A DNA stretch of 64,000 bases. It comes from Glandiceps talaboti. Lineage: Eukaryota; Hemichordata; Enteropneusta; Spengelidae. The position numbers and the translations under genes are program-made. The stretch is taken from the NCBI RefSeq assembly GCF_964340395.1, contig NC_135559.1, forward strand, positions 14,378,259-14,442,258, read 5' to 3'. Shown here piece after piece: positions 53,470-64,000 of the stretch; positions within the stretch are counted from its first letter, which is position 1; each line of letters starts with the position of its first letter. The notes under the pieces are model-generated. The model was not told the origin of the DNA, did no database searches, and was given only the letters and a program-made list of their open reading frames with translations.

Positions 53470-54030
53470 TGAACTACAAATTTGTGTCGTATGGCCAGTG
53501 TAGCTGGTCACACTAGTCAGGTGGGTGAATTTCCCCGCCCGTTGCCAATGTAAAGAACTTCAAGAAGAACTTTTAAGTTTGTTCGCAATTTCTCCACGAG
53601 GTGAATTGATATCAGTTATCAGTTATGGTATAATCCAAGCTGCAAACACCAACCTTAGAACTATTTTATTATATAATAAATGTGTTTCTAATTTCACAAC
53701 CTTTGCTTTTGCCTACGGTCGTAAACTGTGATATGTTAACAGGGCGATCATAAAATTTGAGTTTTACGACGCCATATTTCTTGTTATGACAACTTTAGTA
53801 TGAAATTTATATATACTGCGTACAAAGTGTTGGCAGATTTGGTTGTTGGTAAAAAGTGTTGGTAAATACACGTTTAGAGTTATGTTCAGTTTACTTCGCT
53901 TTAAAATGGTATGAATGGTAGATTGTAACATTTTGTTCATTCGCTTGTCCATTGTATGATATGCCTCCAGGCAATGTGTTGTTTTGATATTTTTGATATT
54001 TTAAGTTTGTTATTTTATTTACCTGACTCT

Positions 54031-54215
54031 GTTTTGTTTTGTTTTGTTTTGTTTTGTTTTGTTTTGTTTTGTTTTGTTTTGTTTTGTCGCAGAGTTGTGT
54101 TGTGTTGTGTTGTGTTGTGTTGTGTTGTGTTGTGTTGTGTTGTGTAGTGTAGTGTGGTGTAGTGTAGTGTAGTGTAGTGTAGTGTAGTGTAGTGTAGTGT
54201 AAAGAGGTGTAGTGT
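54031..54215. repeat. Pentanucleotide series (TTTTG)n, (TGTTG)n, (TGTAG)n
   Basis: Three adjacent blocks at about 54031-54087, 54096-54144 and 54145-54200, separated only by 'tcgcagag' or nothing. Each unit differs by one base from the next. Degenerate pentamers (ttatg, ttgcg) trail to about 54250, and (TGATG)n follows at 54361-54385. Confidence 0.96.
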
Positions 54216-54399
54216 TGTGTTGTGTCATGCGTTATGTTATGTTGCGTATTGTCATGTCGTGGTGTGTACTGTGACATTTACGTAGTGCACTCTTGTCACG
54301 TGAAGCTAATTTGTCGTGTCACATCGTTCGAGATTGTATCGTGCATATGTTTTACTTGTAATGGTGATGTGATGTGATGTGATGTGGTGTTACAATGTT

Positions 54400-55490
54400 C
54401 TCCACAACGCGTACATTAGTGTTGTACTGCATGCATTGTGATGTCATGTAGTGATTCTTTTTTTCTTTTTGAAAAAAAAAATTGTTGTGTATTCCACAGT
54501 GCTGTGTCGTGTGGCATATCAAAGGCCACACATTGCTTTCATATCCTGGTCATACTGTTTTTTGTTGTTGTTCTGGAAATTGTTTTAACCTGTACATGTA
54601 TTCCCGTGAAATGTAGAATTTATTCCCCGTATCTCAACTTATTTCATTTGCACACTATCCAGCGTCTCTCGCAGTGTGTCAACATCATGAAACCAAAGCA
54701 TACACTATACTACCCCCCCCCCCCCCCAAGAACCTCACACACATCATAGCGTAAATCATGAAAATACAACTTTCAAAAAGGGCACTGTTTCTATGGAGAA
54801 TTGATCGTCATAATTTGTATTCTGTGATAAACTTTCAATATGATCAACTTGTCTCGTTTACATACACTTATGTGAAACAGATATAAGGAAGATTAGAAAC
54901 GACATCGTAATGGATCAATATTAGACTTGCATCGTTTTACTCGTCAAATATTTGAATATCATAAGTATTCGTGAAGAACCACAAGTGTAAATACATTGAT
55001 CGATAATGAAACTAAGTACATTGTATACATTTTTATTAGCGCATGCGCAATTCGGATTCACAGGAAAACGTTATCCATTGTGATCTTGCAAACCAATATT
55101 TGAAAGTAATTTTTCACCGTGTTATACCGTTGCCGTAAGATGGCCATGTGGTTTTACGGCAAAAATGGCCTCAAAGAGAACACGATGTGTCGTCAATAGA
55201 AGAAAAGTCCATATTCAAATACGACAGTGAAAAATCATATCACTGATGGGATCATCGTGTTATGTTAACAATTTTTAAACTAAACACCCCAAGAACATTC
55301 CCACAAATTTCAGGCCAATCTGCCCAGTTTTGGAGATTACTTTTTTTGACCAAACATCATATTTTTGACCCAAAACGCACATCTCTGATGCGATCATTTT
55401 GATTTGAACAATTTCCCATCTACACGCCCTAGGTAATGTCCCAACCAAATATCAAGGCGATCGGTCTGGCGGTTTAAGTCGTTTACATAC
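54400..55490. other. Non-coding stretch, nothing recognised
   Basis: A C homopolymer is at about 54713-54727. There is no convincing exon. Confidence 0.5.
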
Positions 55491-55497
55491 ACGCACG

Positions 55498-55565
<68 letters not shown>
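55491..55565. repeat. (CA)n microsatellite
   Basis: Preceded by two CACG units. Confidence 0.98.
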
Positions 55566-55569
<4 letters not shown>

Positions 55570-57164
55570 CGCACACATTTCAGCATGCCTATAACACTAC
55601 TTAACGAAAAATGCATGTAATTGTACAAGGTTGAAAACTATCGGGGGTAGCGGCAGAGTCAGTGTTAGTTTGGAAATTTTGACGAGTTGGTTCAATCAAA
55701 TAACAACGTAGGTGAGGTGAGAATGGGTGAGATGACGACACTTATAAAAACAACAAATAACATGAAACGGTTAACTTGGACTTGAACATACAGAGTAGCT
55801 GAGGAATATCTTCTGAAATGGTAGTAAACGCAGATTATGGTTTTAGCGAAATATAATCTATTTTGAGATATGGAAACAATTGCCTGGTGTCAATAAGCGG
55901 GAACAAATTTAACACTGTTTAATCACTCGTCAGCTATTAAGTTGAATGATGTGTTTTATTCAGAGTACCGTGGCCAGCGGCCTTAAAGGTACAGACCTCA
56001 TTATACATTAAAAACCTGCGAATTCAATGTAGAGGTTTGTTGTGACCAAAAACAATATATTTTTGTTTAGCCTGAGTATATCAAGAAGTGTATATCCCAT
56101 AATTTTTCTTTCAGCCTCCTTCACAATTTAAATTTTATTCATTATTGACAACAAATCATGTTCATACTCAGAATAATTTAGCAAAGTTTGTATTTTTCGC
56201 TTTCCGTTTACGTCAAAGTATGATAGACTAATTTTTATTGTGTGGACTTGTGCTATTGTTTTTTTTATCACAACAAACCTCTGTATTTACAGCTATTAAT
56301 AAGTAATATGGAGACAATTATTTCTAAGAATAAGAAATCAAGATATTTAATTTTTCATATTTATTTTGTGGGATGATATGCAAGCCATGAAGATCATCTC
56401 GTCAATTTTGCAATTACATTGCTAATTATAGACGATCCTGTTCTATTTTCGCGCACTCGAGTAGAGATCCGGAACCACCTTACAGTAATTAAAAGGTCGT
56501 TGACACGTGGACATTGTATTACTCTTATCTCATTCGTTGACTTGGATACCGTTACCCATCATTTTGTTGCCAATATATAAGACATTCATGCTGTCATTAT
56601 ATTTTTTTTGTACAATTTGCACACAGATAAGATTGTCAAAACTCGACATCATTATCTAAAGATAGTATTTCATGAAATATTTATTGATAAGCTATGAATT
56701 ATTGAACATGAAATATTATTAATAAAAGTATGTATATGTTGATTACGTGACAGGCATAATATGTAAGAAGTAAGTAAAAATCAATGCATTGGCAAAAGTT
56801 TATTACCTTGTATAATTCATATATCTGGTAAGCTTGCATACAAATCATGGTATATATTGTTGCACAATTGTTCACTAGGTTGTAAAGGAGTCAACTCTGG
56901 ATTATTCATAAACATGTATGTAATGTCGAACACCGAACATCGCTAATTAGTTGTTCAAACTCCTCGAAAGTTGTGTTAGGCTCGAATGTAATTAAAGTGA
57001 ATAAACGCATGTTATAAACCAGATCTGAGGTTATAGTTAATCACGCATTCTATACAATTAGCCGTGTAGCTGAATATCGTTACATTTATCATGACGTAGA
57101 GAGTCGAAAAGTGAAAAAAATATAGTACTGCTCTTGAGACTTGCCCCATCCTTCACACTTTCCC

Positions 57165-57165
<1 letters not shown>
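55566..57165. other. Non-coding stretch, nothing recognised
   Basis: AT-rich with no repeats of note and no open frame above chance. Confidence 0.5.
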
Positions 57166-57227
<62 letters not shown>

Positions 57228-57262
57228 GCCTGCCTGTCCGTCCATCCTCCTTGCGTCCACCT

Positions 57263-57296
<34 letters not shown>
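57166..57296. repeat. (CTGT)n and (CT)n microsatellites
   Basis: CTGT at about 57166-57222 and CT at about 57267-57295, with a pyrimidine-rich spacer. Confidence 0.97.
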
Positions 57297-57297
<1 letters not shown>

Positions 57298-59456
57298 TAC
57301 AACCTTAATATCATTACATTAATTCGTGAAGTTATAATACTGTTATAGATGTCGTTTTTTACTTTTTTATTTGTATCCTGAAAAAGTTAATTTTCGTATC
57401 TTAGTGTATTTGTTTGAGTCGTGTGAATGCATGATGAAGTATGCTGAATATGTAAACACGTCTCATTTTTAATCGACTGTTAATAATACCGCGCAGCCTC
57501 ACTCATTGTATGATCTTTTACTAAATGGTTTTAAAACACTACAAATAATGCGAAAAAATAGATAAATGAACTAAATGGATAAATGAACAAATACATTCGA
57601 ATAATCTTGGCTGAGTGAGCAGTAGGCTTTCTGCTCATGATGAAATCAAATCCTTTGCTTGCAGATGCAGACAAGTGGAAGAATTGAGTTAAAGTAAATT
57701 ATAGAGATTTGAGGACTAACTTGTAGATATGATGCCTGGCAAACATAATTTCTGATGTAAATTCATTATCCATCTACCAAATTCAAAGAGTAAAACTACT
57801 GAAAAGAAATTTGCTGAACGCAAATCGATAAAATTAACTACTTAAGATCAAGATTCAGGAAAAGTCACCCAGTTGTGAAATAAATCAAATATGGGTCGGA
57901 TTAGATTGGGTTTGGTCTTCTAACGTTACAATGCATTAGTCCCTACAAAAAACATCTCTCCGAGTAACTTTTTTCTGAAGTCGTATAACACTACTTTCTA
58001 TAATTGTTATAATCCCCCGACTGTCTAAAGAATAAAACAGTAGATATTGCGTGACAAAGTCAAGCTGTTGAACTAGGGAGACTTACTCCCTTAAATTTTT
58101 ATCACAGTCTTTTAAAGGAAGATGAACATTCTTTCCGGAAACTATTTTGTATCTTCGACCGATGTAATGGCCTTAGAATAAAATGATATAATCCGTACAT
58201 GATACCGTCTGGTTTTGCTATGTGTCCATGATACCAAGAGACACGTCTTTAAACTTCCTTTCCTCGTGTTTAACATTATTGAAAAAATCCTTTTAACGTT
58301 TCGACTTTATCCGATGTCTGTTCACTTATGAGAATACAATATCCGGAATTCGATGCTAACTAAGATACCGAAATACCGCAGTGTTCTAAGTATCAAAGAT
58401 TGCCATTTAAGGTCATTAAAGATTAAGAAGCAAGGCACCAAATAGAGGTAAATCTGTCGTTACGTTCGTTGTGGGTGTACCACAACATGCTGTAATCGAA
58501 TACTAAATTGGCATTTGGTAGCTAAAAGAGACAGATGCTTTATTATTGTCAATGTAACATCAGTTGACATTGGCGTGCGACCACTAATTTAGTTATCAGA
58601 GGATAATATCATCATGGTTATTTTCCAGTTTATTTACGTTTCTATCTATGTTTGAGAGTTGATGTAGAATACAAAACACACGTCGTGAATGTTTTAAAGC
58701 TAGTAACTCTACGTCACGGCCTCCTACACCATTTCCTGCCTTTTGGAAAGAACTCATCCGCGTGAGTGTTTTTCTTGGAATTTTGACGTTTTCTCCTTCC
58801 GTATCGCGGAAAAAATAAAAGAATGTGAAGTACTGCGAAATTTCTTCCGCCCACGGACATTTTATCTAACCAGGAAAAACATACTCGACGAACATTCGTG
58901 TCAAACGACATCAGAGACAGAACAAGACGTTTCCTAGGTTCCAAAATTAACCTTGCATTGCAATACATTCCATCACGTCCACTTTTGACATGTAATAATA
59001 CTCCATCCACGTTGTTTGATGGCTACATTTGTATCTAAGTTACCGATGAAGCTATCAAATCACCTTTCTAGTTTTCTAAATGGAAACATGGACACCCTAC
59101 TTACATCTCTATTCATTGTAAGTGTATTACAGAGCACTTTTTGTATATACTTTCCTTTGAATCATTCTGATCAATCGATCATGCTATTGTGGAAAATGCC
59201 ACAATAGTATTCATCATCTAACTCGGCTTTCTTTCCAGCTGTGAACTATAATAGAACCGATATTATATAAAGTATTCAGTTCTAAACATCTGCATCATAA
59301 TATCTTAATGGTGGCGAGAAAAGAAAAATCATCAAATATAGCAAAATAAGAATTCACGTAGCGTTGTAACAAGGTAATTCACACTATCTTCAGATTTTGT
59401 GATGTTAAATTGCTTGTTACAGTCATTTACTTACTTGTTGCCGTAAACAATATTTT

Positions 59457-59459
<3 letters not shown>
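57297..59459. other. Non-coding stretch with doubtful frames
   Basis: Short frames on both strands at 58714-59010 are CpG-containing, and an ATG frame at about 59022 runs into 'attgtaagtg'. I recognise no family in any of them. Confidence 0.45.

Positions 59460-59500
<41 letters not shown>
59460..59500. repeat. (CA)n microsatellite
   Basis: Dinucleotide run followed by CCCACACCCACATG variants. Confidence 0.96.
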
Positions 59501-59503
<3 letters not shown>

Positions 59504-61800
59504 ACACCCACATGCACACATACACACAACATTTATACACACAATATTTAAAGTTAGCTAGTTTGCTGTTACGAAACAGCTAGCTCATTTTCCATCACGA
59601 CCCTAATTGGTGACATTAGTATTGTGATATCTGTATTGAAAGGATTAAAATGACATAAATTATTTGCAATTCAGATCCTCCCAACGGAAATTCTTTTACC
59701 GGAAATGACGTATTACTAATTTTATGACGTCATACTATTGTTATGCCTAAAATGCTCGTAATGCCAAAAATGTCAATTTCCTTTGCATAAATAATGATTT
59801 GATATAATACTTAATTTTCGCTCAACAGAATTTTTTCGCCCAGTTTCTGATTTGACAGGTGCCCCGAATAAAACTGCCACTTGTATGAGTTACATTTCTC
59901 GGAGTTTCAATTTATAACATGAATTTAACGCTCGGTGATTGTTTTCCATATTGTTACTTTTATGGATATAAATATAAAAATGGCGATATCAATTTTGGAA
60001 TACATATAATAATGAAACTAAAAACTCCGGGGCTGTAAATAATAATGGCCGATCGGCATGACGTATGTATTCATTCATATTGCCATGGAAACCAACAATT
60101 TGATGAATAACAGGAAAGTATGGACAAATTTATAATATAAGAGTGAAAAAAAATGCCTATTTTTTCGCGTTTGACTAATAAATATCAATGTAATAACCGC
60201 GATTCACAAATTGAAAGACGGTTGGTAGGATTTTAGTTGGGGGTGGGGGTGGCGCGGTTAAAGTAGATTTTTACTTTTTCAGAATGGTTGAGTTTGGCTA
60301 ATTTTCAAAACAACATCTGTACCTGAATGTTATAAATGACGATGTTATACGAATGTTTATTCCAAGTACGTAATTTCAGAAAGCAGTGTTAGTTTATATG
60401 CAGTGAACGAAAATCAAAGGATGACGGACACGTGACAAAAATAGTAACATGTGTATAAAGTACCTGAATTTTTAGTTCAAATCCAGCTCAAGCATTGACG
60501 AAACCGAATACACAGCAGATTAAAGAAATTCCCCTTTTCAAGTGAGACATTTACACAAGTAGACTATATCCGAACATGAAAGATTATCTTGTTTATTTAG
60601 TATTCAATAAAGAAGGAATAGATCGATAAAAAATTAGCATTACGAGTGACAGTGATCATTCCCCCGGCAATAAGGGCCAAATCTCACCGAGAAATCTCTG
60701 CATGAAGTTGACGTTTGGTTGGCGTACATACTTATTCCCTTCTTCCCTTATTTGAGAATGCCTTCGATCGGATGTAGTTTGCCATGTTGTGAATATTTGT
60801 ATAGATATCCTCCGGGAGATGTATGAATCTCAGTCGCCGATCTTTGCAAGGAGACGGAAGTGAGAATCAAACTTGCTTCGAAACATTTGAATGGCTTTGC
60901 ATTTTATGTTATCGATTAAGATGTATTAGGTGTTCTGGCAAAATAAGAACGGTACGCGGTATGAACACAAAGAATAATTTGTGTATTACAGTAAAAGCGT
61001 AGTCAGACTTATTTATGCCTTATTAGGACACTTGCACCTATTACTGTTATTAACATGAATATGATTTTGGGGGATGAAGAACACTATTTAACTGTGAAAT
61101 ATTGTAAAGAAACCCAAATCCACTTGACATGTATTTGGCAATTTTGATGATTTCCTGAACGTTTTTCTTTCAAACACCGCTGATGATGGCCTAACGTTTA
61201 CCCTAGTCTTTGTTATCTCGACAAATACAAAAGGTTCGCATGGTTCAGATTGGCATAAAAAGAACAAAATCAAACAAACAAAAAACAACAACAAAAAACA
61301 ACAAAAACATACGGTTACACCTTTGGAATGTGCTCAACTTAGTGACTCAAAAGTAATGTGATTTGGTTTAATATGTAAATGAGCTGTGTGTGTGACGAAT
61401 AACAAAGTCTATTTTTGCCATAAAAGTTTGTCCAATATTAACTGAAAGAGGCATTTGCAGTGTGCTATGGTACAAGAAACACAAGTTGTAAGGGGAACAC
61501 ACAAGGTGCATTATTTGGAACCATAAAATCGCAAGTACTCTTCCCGACAAATCTTAAACAAGAAGTGAATCTAAAGTGTCTGGAAATAAGGCAATCTCAC
61601 GACATATTAAGGTTTGTCTGGAGCTCGAGATTTCGAAGAGCCGGCCTTGAGGGCGAATTTTCGACATCAATAATTCCTGCAGTTAGTTGAATTCCGTAGC
61701 TCTTCACCACAATTCTCATGTATGTTGGCGTCTCTGTTTTGAACACTTCATCGAACAGCAAGACGCAGAGGCGTATGATGTGAATTTTCCCCTCCTCCTA
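59501..61800. other. Non-coding stretch
   Basis: A palindromic CRE, TGACGTCA, is at 59725-59732. No supported gene. Confidence 0.45.
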
Positions 61801-61803
61801 CAG

Positions 61804-61956
61804 CATGTACGGGTCATTGGCGGCACTAACATGTTAGCTTCGCCCGAGCGCCTCTCGCTGTATCCTCCGACAGGAAATCTCGTTCGGAGGTCGTGTAGAC
61901 AGTCACACATCGGATCGAATACAAATATACTCGACTTATCCTCAAGAGCAAAGTAA
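61804..61956 (+). CDS. Possible coding exon of unknown gene
   Basis: A strong acceptor, 'ttttcccctcctcctacag', precedes a CpG-richer block open in phase 0 for 50 codons: HVRVIGGTNMLASPERLSLY, PPTGNLVRRSCRQSHIGSNT, then NILDLSSRAK, followed by TAA. The Ser/Arg-rich text looks like a phosphorylated cytoplasmic tail. It could be a terminal exon, possibly of the gene whose first exon is at 34 kb, though the phase requires at least one exon between them. No family is recognised. The minus strand is also open here. Confidence 0.28.
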   Translation, partial: HVRVIGGTNMLASPERLSLYPPTGNLVRRSCRQSHIGSNTNILDLSSRAK

Positions 61957-62379
61957 AGCGTCTTAAGGCTTATTTTAGTTTCCAAAATATGTACATAATG
62001 CTAGACATTGTTTACTGTAACCGATAAGGGTAATGTTATACACGTGTTGACTGACTGAATCAGGCGGGCAACAACCACATGCCCGAGGGAAACTGACGTA
62101 TGATTTTGCACGATGTTGCACAGCACAAGCAGTCAACATTTGTTTTGTAACACACCTAATTTTCAATCTTTCAGCACTGTTTTGTATGGCTGACACATGT
62201 TGACAGTGATGATAGTTCAGAAAACAACACAGAACAATGTGTTCATTCCGAACCCTTTTCTGGCACAGGGTTGGTAAGTTTGTCTTGAGAAATTTGTAAA
62301 AACAAAGACATGCAATTTCTATGGTCGTGTGACTCTCATAGCAAAGAGAGGACGTCAGGCTCGTTAGTTTTGAAAACTT

Positions 62380-62460
62380 GTACGCATGCGCGTCTGACGT
62401 CACCAGTCAACAGCTGCATTTGCAGTCAATAGCACGGAAACTCTACATACCACGTGATCA
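62380..62460. promoter_or_regulatory. Cluster of promoter-like motifs
   Basis: ACGCATGCGCGT (about 62382-62393, NRF1-like palindrome), TGACGTCA (62395-62402, CRE) and CACGTG (62451-62456, E-box) lie within about 75 bp of CpG-containing DNA. No adjacent gene start is recognised on either strand. Confidence 0.35.
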
Positions 62461-62529
62461 CCTATTGACAAATCACAACACAGGAAATGTAGTAGGTATG
62501 TTACAAAATAGAATGAAATAGTATTTCGA

Positions 62530-62800
62530 TTTAAAGGAGCACAAGCTGAGTTGATACGTTTAGGGGGTAAAATTAGTTTTGCTGCATATTCCTTTGTACT
62601 ATTCTACGTACTGAACATACATAACCACCACTTGCAACTCAAATCTGGTATCAAAATGTAACCAATACATGAGCCGAAGACACGGTTTTTCGTACGTGTG
62701 AAAAAATGTCATAGAAAACACTACTATGCAATCAGCTGTTCTAACAATACCAAACAACACTCGAAATGTTATAGAAGATATGCATCGATATTTTCACTTG
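62530..62800. repeat. Dispersed repeat, copy 2 of a pair
   Basis: Matches 39640-39930 in ordered blocks: 'ttaaaggagcacaagctgag', 'ataaccaccacttgcaa', 'gcaatcagctgttctaacaa' and 'atgttatagaaga'. Confidence 0.82.
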
Positions 62801-63434
62801 AGTAAAAAAACTTCTCACTTTAAGGGTGTGCTTTCGATTAAGATATGTAATTGCTGTATATAAACATATTGTTAGAATGTCACAGTGACTCGTACTAGAC
62901 GTGCCATTTTTTTTCAAAAGAAAGAAAAGAAACTCTTGAAAGTTTGAATTTTAAGATACTGGTCAGGAGTTTGTTTAGTAGACATGCGCGTTCCCAAAAT
63001 TACAACAAATGGAATGTAACATTCAAATGTCAAGTGTCGAAGGAACTCTTGTAAAGGACTGTGCAATACGTAGTATTGGGACTTTTAGTACGACTTTTAG
63101 TGGATATATTACCGGTGAGAGGTTGTGACCGGCAGTCATCCGAAACTCACGCTGTGATATGGGAAATAAATTACATTGCTATTGGCAAAAAAGTGTTGGC
63201 ATCAATCCATGAAGGCGTACTCATCCCATTTATGACACGATTGTGTTCATGGTTCTTAGAAACAAACACCTGAGATATATCATGATTTCACGTCAGGGAA
63301 TAATAATGTCAGACACAGTAATATGTTTTGTAATTCCTTGTTTGCCACTTGTAAAAAATTGATACTGTTTAACTAATGGAAGTAAGATAACACATACACA
63401 GAAAGCCATACACACATATAGACAAATAAATAAA
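62801..63434. other. Non-coding stretch, nothing recognised
   Basis: No supported gene. A 70-codon plus-strand frame (63061-63273) has no motif. Confidence 0.45.
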
Positions 63435-63527
63435 TACATACATACATACATACATACATACATACATACATACATACATACATACATACATTACATACAC
63501 ACATTCCATAATACATACATACATACA

Positions 63528-63561
<34 letters not shown>

Positions 63562-63579
63562 CATACATACATACATACA

Positions 63580-63613
<34 letters not shown>

Positions 63614-63633
63614 CATACATACATACACACACA

Positions 63634-63664
<31 letters not shown>

Positions 63665-63693
63665 CATACATACATACATACATACATACATAC
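63435..63693. repeat. (CATA)n microsatellite, interrupted
   Basis: About 260 bp of CATA broken by 'ttacatacacacattccata', ATAT and 'cacacacatta' segments. Confidence 0.98.
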
Positions 63694-64000
63694 ACACACT
63701 TACTCTTTTCACAGGCATCGATTAAATACGTAATATCATGTATTTGGTACGTAGTCGAACTACAGAAGTACGACTAATATTTTATGTATGTCTCAGGTAT
63801 ACGGAATTTCAATATTCCATAGGTGATTAAATAGCCTCTCAGTATTAGTTTTTCGTTAATAAAATGATCAAATAGCCAGAGAGGTTTGAAGATCACTTGT
63901 TAAAATAATCGTATGAGTTGCCACTTAAATTATTCCCATGTTTGCCATTTACCGAGACATGTTGTATGACTACTTACTCCCCTGCAATCAACCACACGAT

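Noticed and set aside
58714-59207. Opposing frames of 60-98 codons at 58.7-59.2 kb
   Set aside because: Open on both strands, no family signature, and only one weak donor-like site (attgtaagtg).
61975-62403. 142-codon minus-strand open frame
   Set aside because: Begins at GTG rather than ATG and shows no family likeness; the strand with the better splice signal is the other one.

Overview
This is eukaryotic nuclear DNA, most likely from a marine invertebrate animal. It is AT-rich, has spliced protein-coding genes with GT-AG introns, carries fragments of non-LTR retrotransposons and small inverted-repeat elements, and is very rich in tetranucleotide microsatellites (ACAT/ACAG type). I cannot name the species from sequence alone; a lophotrochozoan, hemichordate or similar lineage would fit.

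Left edge to 4.45 kb (minus strand): the first two coding exons of an importin-5 (karyopherin beta-3) homologue, running off the left edge. 4.45-4.78 kb: a 331-bp head-to-head interval that must hold the promoters of this gene and of the next one. 4.78-21.65 kb (plus strand): a complete 16-exon gene for a 1373-residue ubiquitin-specific protease of the USP4/11/15/19/32 group. I could join every exon in one uninterrupted frame. The enzyme has the Cys, Gln and His boxes and two zinc-binding CxxC pairs. It also has a roughly 380-residue acidic linker inside the catalytic domain, and a second insertion ending in a RING-like cysteine cluster.

The most unusual structure lies in this gene's introns. 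At three separate splice junctions (exon 7 donor, exon 12 donor, exon 15 acceptor) a piece of exon plus its splice site and flanking intron has been tandemly duplicated, and the extra copies have decayed. One decayed copy keeps a recognisable catalytic His box in which His is replaced by Arg. The introns also hold a minisatellite, MITE-like elements, two retrotransposon 3' ends and foldback sequences.

21.65-34.08 kb: no gene I can support. It holds dispersed repeats, tandem minisatellites built on a TTTATTGACTC core and a small hAT-like MITE. 34.08-34.46 kb (plus strand): a TATA-box promoter with two E-boxes and the first coding exon of a type II single-pass membrane protein of unknown identity. 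34.46-64 kb: presumably its long first intron and/or intergenic DNA. It is dominated by long microsatellites (GA, CA, TA, ACAT, ACAG, and a pentamer series), with two more copies of a hairpin MITE, a dispersed-repeat pair and a few open stretches I cannot assign. Apart from the shared promoter interval, the genes show no evident functional partnership.
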